DNA of 64,000 nt from the NCBI RefSeq assembly GCF_000337835.1, contig NZ_AOLM01000018.1, positions 62,001 through 126,000 of the forward strand, read 5' to 3'. Below are positions 61,204 to 64,000 of this stretch, in pieces. The stretch is from Haloferax sulfurifontis ATCC BAA-897 (GTDB lineage Archaea; Halobacteriota; Halobacteria; Halobacteriales; Haloferacaceae). The notes beneath the pieces were generated by a model. That model ran no database searches and was not told the DNA's origin. It saw only the letters and a program-made list of their open reading frames with translations. Every line of letters begins with the position of its first letter. Position 1 is the stretch's first letter. A program made the position numbers and the translations under genes.

Positions 61204-62595
61204 TCAGTCGTCTTCGCCGGCGTCCTCGACGCCGACGCTCCCGCGTTCGACCATGAGCGAGTCGGCGTGGCCCGCCCAGTCGGCGTAGTAGAACGCGACG
61301 AGCGCGAACAGTCCCATCCACGTGAACGACAGGACGATGCCGATTCGCGCGCCGAGCGGGCCGTAGTCGAACACCTCGACGAGCAGGTACGACAGACCGA
61401 CGAAGAAGCCGAACACCCCGGTCAGCCGGGCGACGAAGGGGATTCGCGTCGCGCCCGCGCCCTGTAGCGACCCGGAGAGGCCGACGAACAGCGCCAGCCC
61501 CGGCGCGGCGAGGCCGTAGGCGACGGCGAACTTCACGGCCCACTCGATGTCCGCGCCGCCGCCGGAGCCGAGGAGGCCGACGACGGGTTCGGTGAACGCC
61601 GCGAGCAGGAGGCCGATACCGCCGACCGAAACGACGGACAGGAGCGCCACCGCCTCTCCCTGATACCGGGCGGCCTCGCTGTCGCCCGCCCCGAGGGCCT
61701 GTCCGACGAGGACGCTGGCGGCGACGTTGTAGCCGCGCGCCAGCGGGCTGGCGACCTGCTGGTAGACCCGGCGGCCGATTTGGAAGCCGGCGTTGACGGC
61801 GTCGCCGAAGCCGAGGAGGAGCGCGTTGAACGGGAACTCCGCGAGTTCGGCCGCGATGCCCTCGCCGACTCGCGGGGTGGCGATGCGAACGAGTTGGCCG
61901 GCGACCGTCCGGTCGCGGGGGCGGACCAGCGAGGTCGGCGACGCGGGGCGGGCGAGCGCGACGAGGAGCAGGCCCGCCGAGAGGACGTTGGCGGTGGAGG
62001 TGGCGAGCCCCACGCCGAGCACGCCGAGCGCCGGCAGACCGGCGAGGCCGAAGCCGAGGCCGACCGACAGTCCGATGTTGACGACGTTGGCGAGGACGTT
62101 GACCAGCATCGGAGTCCGGGTGTCGCCGACGCCCTGCAACAACCGCGAGCCGACGAGCGAGACCAGCCGCGCGGGCGAGGTGGCGAAGATGACCGCGAGA
62201 TACGTCGTTCCCAGTTCGACGGCTCGGTCGCTCGCGGGGAACGCGCCGATGGCCGCGTCGCCCAGCGTGAAGCCGAAAATCAGAAACGGGATTCCCGCGA
62301 GGAACGCGAGGACGAGCGCCGTCGAGATGGCCTCGCTCCGGTTGGCGTCCGCGCCGCTCCCCGTGTCCTGACTGGAGAGCGCGATTGCGCCGCCGCCGAG
62401 GCCGAGGCCGATGCGGAGCGGAAACCGGGCGTAGAGATCGGCGAGGCCGATAGCGACGACGGCGGCCGGGGAGAGCGCCGCGGTGACGGCCACGTCGACG
62501 GTCCGCATCGCCGTCTGAGCGGTCTGCTCGGCCATCACCGGCCACGCGAGCGAGAAGATACGCTTCCAGACCCGCCGGAGGCGACCGAGGTTCAT
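61204..62595 (-). CDS. MATE-family efflux transporter
   Basis: 463 residues with about twelve membrane helices in two similar halves (SLAWPVMAEQTAQTAMRTVDVAV; VRIATPRVGEGIAAELAEFPFNALLLG). MATE proteins export cationic drugs, flavins or other metabolites using Na+ or H+. Haloarchaeal members are DinF-related. Substrate unknown. Convergent with citrate synthase. Confidence 0.92.
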   Translation of the reverse strand: MNLGRLRRVWKRIFSLAWPVMAEQTAQTAMRTVDVAVTAALSPAAVVAIGLADLYARFPLRIGLGLGGGAIALSSQDTGSGADANRSEAISTALVLAFLAGIPFLIFGFTLGDAAIGAFPASDRAVELGTTYLAVIFATSPARLVSLVGSRLLQGVGDTRTPMLVNVLANVVNIGLSVGLGFGLAGLPALGVLGVGLATSTANVLSAGLLLVALARPASPTSLVRPRDRTVAGQLVRIATPRVGEGIAAELAEFPFNALLLGFGDAVNAGFQIGRRVYQQVASPLARGYNVAASVLVGQALGAGDSEAARYQGEAVALLSVVSVGGIGLLLAAFTEPVVGLLGSGGGADIEWAVKFAVAYGLAAPGLALFVGLSGSLQGAGATRIPFVARLTGVFGFFVGLSYLLVEVFDYGPLGARIGIVLSFTWMGLFALVAFYYADWAGHADSLMVERGSVGVEDAGEDD

Positions 62596-62951
62596 GCCGA
62601 GGCCACGGACCTCGCGCAGTTGACGCTACCGGAAGCGGCGGTCCCGTCGGTCGTGTTCGATACGACGCGCGAATGACGAACGTCAGACGCGAGCGCTTGG
62701 TCGCCGCAGTCGTTCGATTTCACTTTCACTCCGGGTGGGGGACGTTTATATGCACGGGGACCAGAAAGACAGTTGCACGTCACACGCGTGCATTCCCCCT
62801 TTCCCCTTTCACCGACCGGCGAGCGACGGCGACGGCGCGCGTTGCCGGGGGCGAGACCGAGTTCTCAACCGACGACCGTGAGGGTTGACATCACGCCCCT
62901 GATGCGGACTGGTCCCGAACGATTAAACACAGACACGGGCGATTTCCGACC
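62596..62951. other. intergenic region with two promoters, one without an evident gene
   Basis: 356 bases. ATTAAA at 62922-62927 lies 25-30 bases before the threonine ammonia-lyase start and is its probable promoter. A second TATA-like GTTTATA (62744-62750) follows a TTTCACTTTCACT element (62718-62730). It would start transcription near a hairpin TGCACG-N7-CGTGCA (62774-62792) followed by a C/T-rich tract; no convincing ORF follows, so a non-coding RNA or long leader is possible. Confidence 0.45.
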
Positions 62952-64000
62952 ATGCTCACGCTTGCCGACGTACGCGCCGCCCGCGAGCGCGTCGAAGCGG
63001 TCGCCCGGCGGACACCGCTGGAGTACTCTCACACGTTCTCGGAGATGACGGGTGCCGAGGTGTACCTGAAGCTCGAAAACACCCAGCGCACGGGGTCGTT
63101 CAAGATTCGCGGCGCGACGAACCGCATCGTGACGCTCTCCGACGAGGAGCAGGACGCGGGCGTCGTGACCGCGAGCGCCGGCAACCACGCGCAGGGCGTC
63201 GCGCTCGCGGCGTCGCGGGCGGGCGTGAACTCGAAAATCGTCATGCCGGAGTACGCGCCGATTTCGAAGGTGAAAGCGACCGAGCGCTACGGCGGCGACG
63301 TGGTGCTCTACGGCAACGACTACGACGAGGCGCAGGCGAAGGCCCACGAAATCGAGGCGGCGGAGGGCCGGACCTACGTCCACGCGTTCGACGACGAGTA
63401 CGTCATGGCCGGGCAGGGAACCATCGGCCTCGAAATCGCGGAGGACTGCCCCGACCTCGACACCGTGGTCGTCCCCATCGGCGGCGGCGGCCTCATCTCC
63501 GGCATCTCGACGGCCATCAAAGAGCAGTTCCCCGACGCCCGCGTCATCGGCGTGCAGGCGGAACAGGCCTCCAGCGCCGCCGATTCGCTGAACAAGGGGT
63601 CGATTCAGACCATCGACGAAGTGGACACTATCGCCGACGGCATCGCCGTCCGCAGAATCGGCGACAAGCCGTTCGAGGTCATCCGCGAGCGCGTGGACGA
63701 GGTGGTCACCGTCTCCGACGAGGAAATCGCCGTGGCGCTTACCTACCTGCTCGAACGCGCGAAGACGCTCGTCGAGGGCGCGGGGGCCGTCGCGCTCGCG
63801 GCGCTCCTCTTCCAGAAGTTCGACTACGAGGAGGGCGAGGTCGTCGTCCCCGCGCTGTGCGGCGGCAACATCGACATGAACACGCTGACGACCGTGGTGA
63901 TGCGCGGCCTCGTCGAGACGGGCCGGTACCTCAAGATTCGGACCGAACTGAAAGACCGCCCCGGCTCGCTCGAACAGCTCATCGGAATTATCGCCGCGGA
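62952..64000 (+). CDS. ilvA: threonine ammonia-lyase (3' end outside window)
   Basis: The first 349 codons of a fold type II PLP enzyme: PLEYSHTFSEMTGAEVYLKLENTQ, the PLP-lysine motif GSFKIRGATN, SAGNHAQGVALAA and GGGGLISG. A C-terminal ACT domain begins near the window end (RTELKDRPGSLEQLIGIIAA). It deaminates threonine to 2-oxobutyrate, the first step towards isoleucine; the ACT domain suggests allosteric control. Start ATG 62952 with a TATA 25-30 bases upstream. Confidence 0.94.
   Translation, partial: MLTLADVRAARERVEAVARRTPLEYSHTFSEMTGAEVYLKLENTQRTGSFKIRGATNRIVTLSDEEQDAGVVTASAGNHAQGVALAASRAGVNSKIVMPEYAPISKVKATERYGGDVVLYGNDYDEAQAKAHEIEAAEGRTYVHAFDDEYVMAGQGTIGLEIAEDCPDLDTVVVPIGGGGLISGISTAIKEQFPDARVIGVQAEQASSAADSLNKGSIQTIDEVDTIADGIAVRRIGDKPFEVIRERVDEVVTVSDEEIAVALTYLLERAKTLVEGAGAVALAALLFQKFDYEEGEVVVPALCGGNIDMNTLTTVVMRGLVETGRYLKIRTELKDRPGSLEQLIGIIAA

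Noticed and set aside
62773-63048. TTG-initiated 91-codon frame after the orphan promoter
   Set aside because: It runs into the threonine ammonia-lyase gene in another frame, is rich in Arg/Pro/Ser and has no conserved pattern; a non-coding RNA fits better.

Overview
The window is chromosomal DNA of an extremely halophilic archaeon, almost certainly a Haloferax close to H. volcanii. The GC content is high, the predicted proteins are strongly acidic, exported proteins carry twin-arginine signals with LAGC lipoboxes, and many genes start 25-35 bases after a TATA-like box, as leaderless haloarchaeal genes do. The informational genes are archaeal: histone, RPA, archaeal CCA enzyme, L10e, NucS. 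The gene content and order (mutL, kdgK, aconitase, dpsA, histone with deacetylase, rpa2, azf, nucS, L10e, both GAPDHs around pgk, citrate synthase) match what I recall of one H. volcanii chromosomal block. I made this assignment from memory, without a database search.

Layout. 0-9.7 kb: 3' end of mutL, a sugar kinase, small zinc proteins, a NikR-type nickel regulator, glutaredoxin and aconitase. 9.7-12.3 kb: an apparent iron-control locus with three near-identical DtxR-type palindromes, a truncated Tat leader, a DtxR-family regulator whose usual metal ligands are missing, a 55-residue protein and dpsA. 12.6-18.0 kb: a membrane protein and a complete CUT1-type sugar ABC importer. 18.1-24.4 kb: a frameshifted zinc-protein relic, tRNAs with CAU and GUU anticodons, cca, the histone/deacetylase pair, rpa2 and tRNA-Arg. 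24.6-33 kb: SGNH esterase, azf (NAD-dependent glucose-6-phosphate dehydrogenase), mptD, a creatininase-family hydrolase, an ABC exporter and cell-surface proteins.

33.0-37.1 kb: tRNA-Val and two identical tRNA-Phe genes, each followed by extra copies of its own T-arm and acceptor 3' half. These copies sit inside inverted-repeat modules; tRNA-Arg at 24.3 kb shows the same arrangement. A roughly 110-bp tRNA-Val module reappears inverted inside a tRNA-Phe module. Two almost identical cspA genes lie between the tRNA-Phe genes. 38-42.3 kb: a paralogue-rich block of winged-helix regulators, tiny zinc ribbons and FMN split-barrel proteins.

42.4-64 kb: nucS, L10e, central carbon enzymes (type I GAPDH, pgk, type II GAPDH, citrate synthase), repair and methyltransfer enzymes, an orphan NrS-1-polymerase-like protein, a PhoU/TrkA-C protein, a MATE exporter and the 5' part of threonine ammonia-lyase.

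Together the region serves sugar uptake and semi-phosphorylative/pentose-phosphate catabolism (ABC importer, KDG kinase, Azf, GAPDH/PGK, citrate synthase, aconitase), metal homeostasis (NikR, DtxR, DpsA) and chromatin/DNA maintenance. The most unusual signal is the family of tRNA-3'-end modules. Also notable are three independent pentanucleotide arrays, each in a gap between genes, the DtxR-box island, and a high density of two-CxxC micro-proteins.
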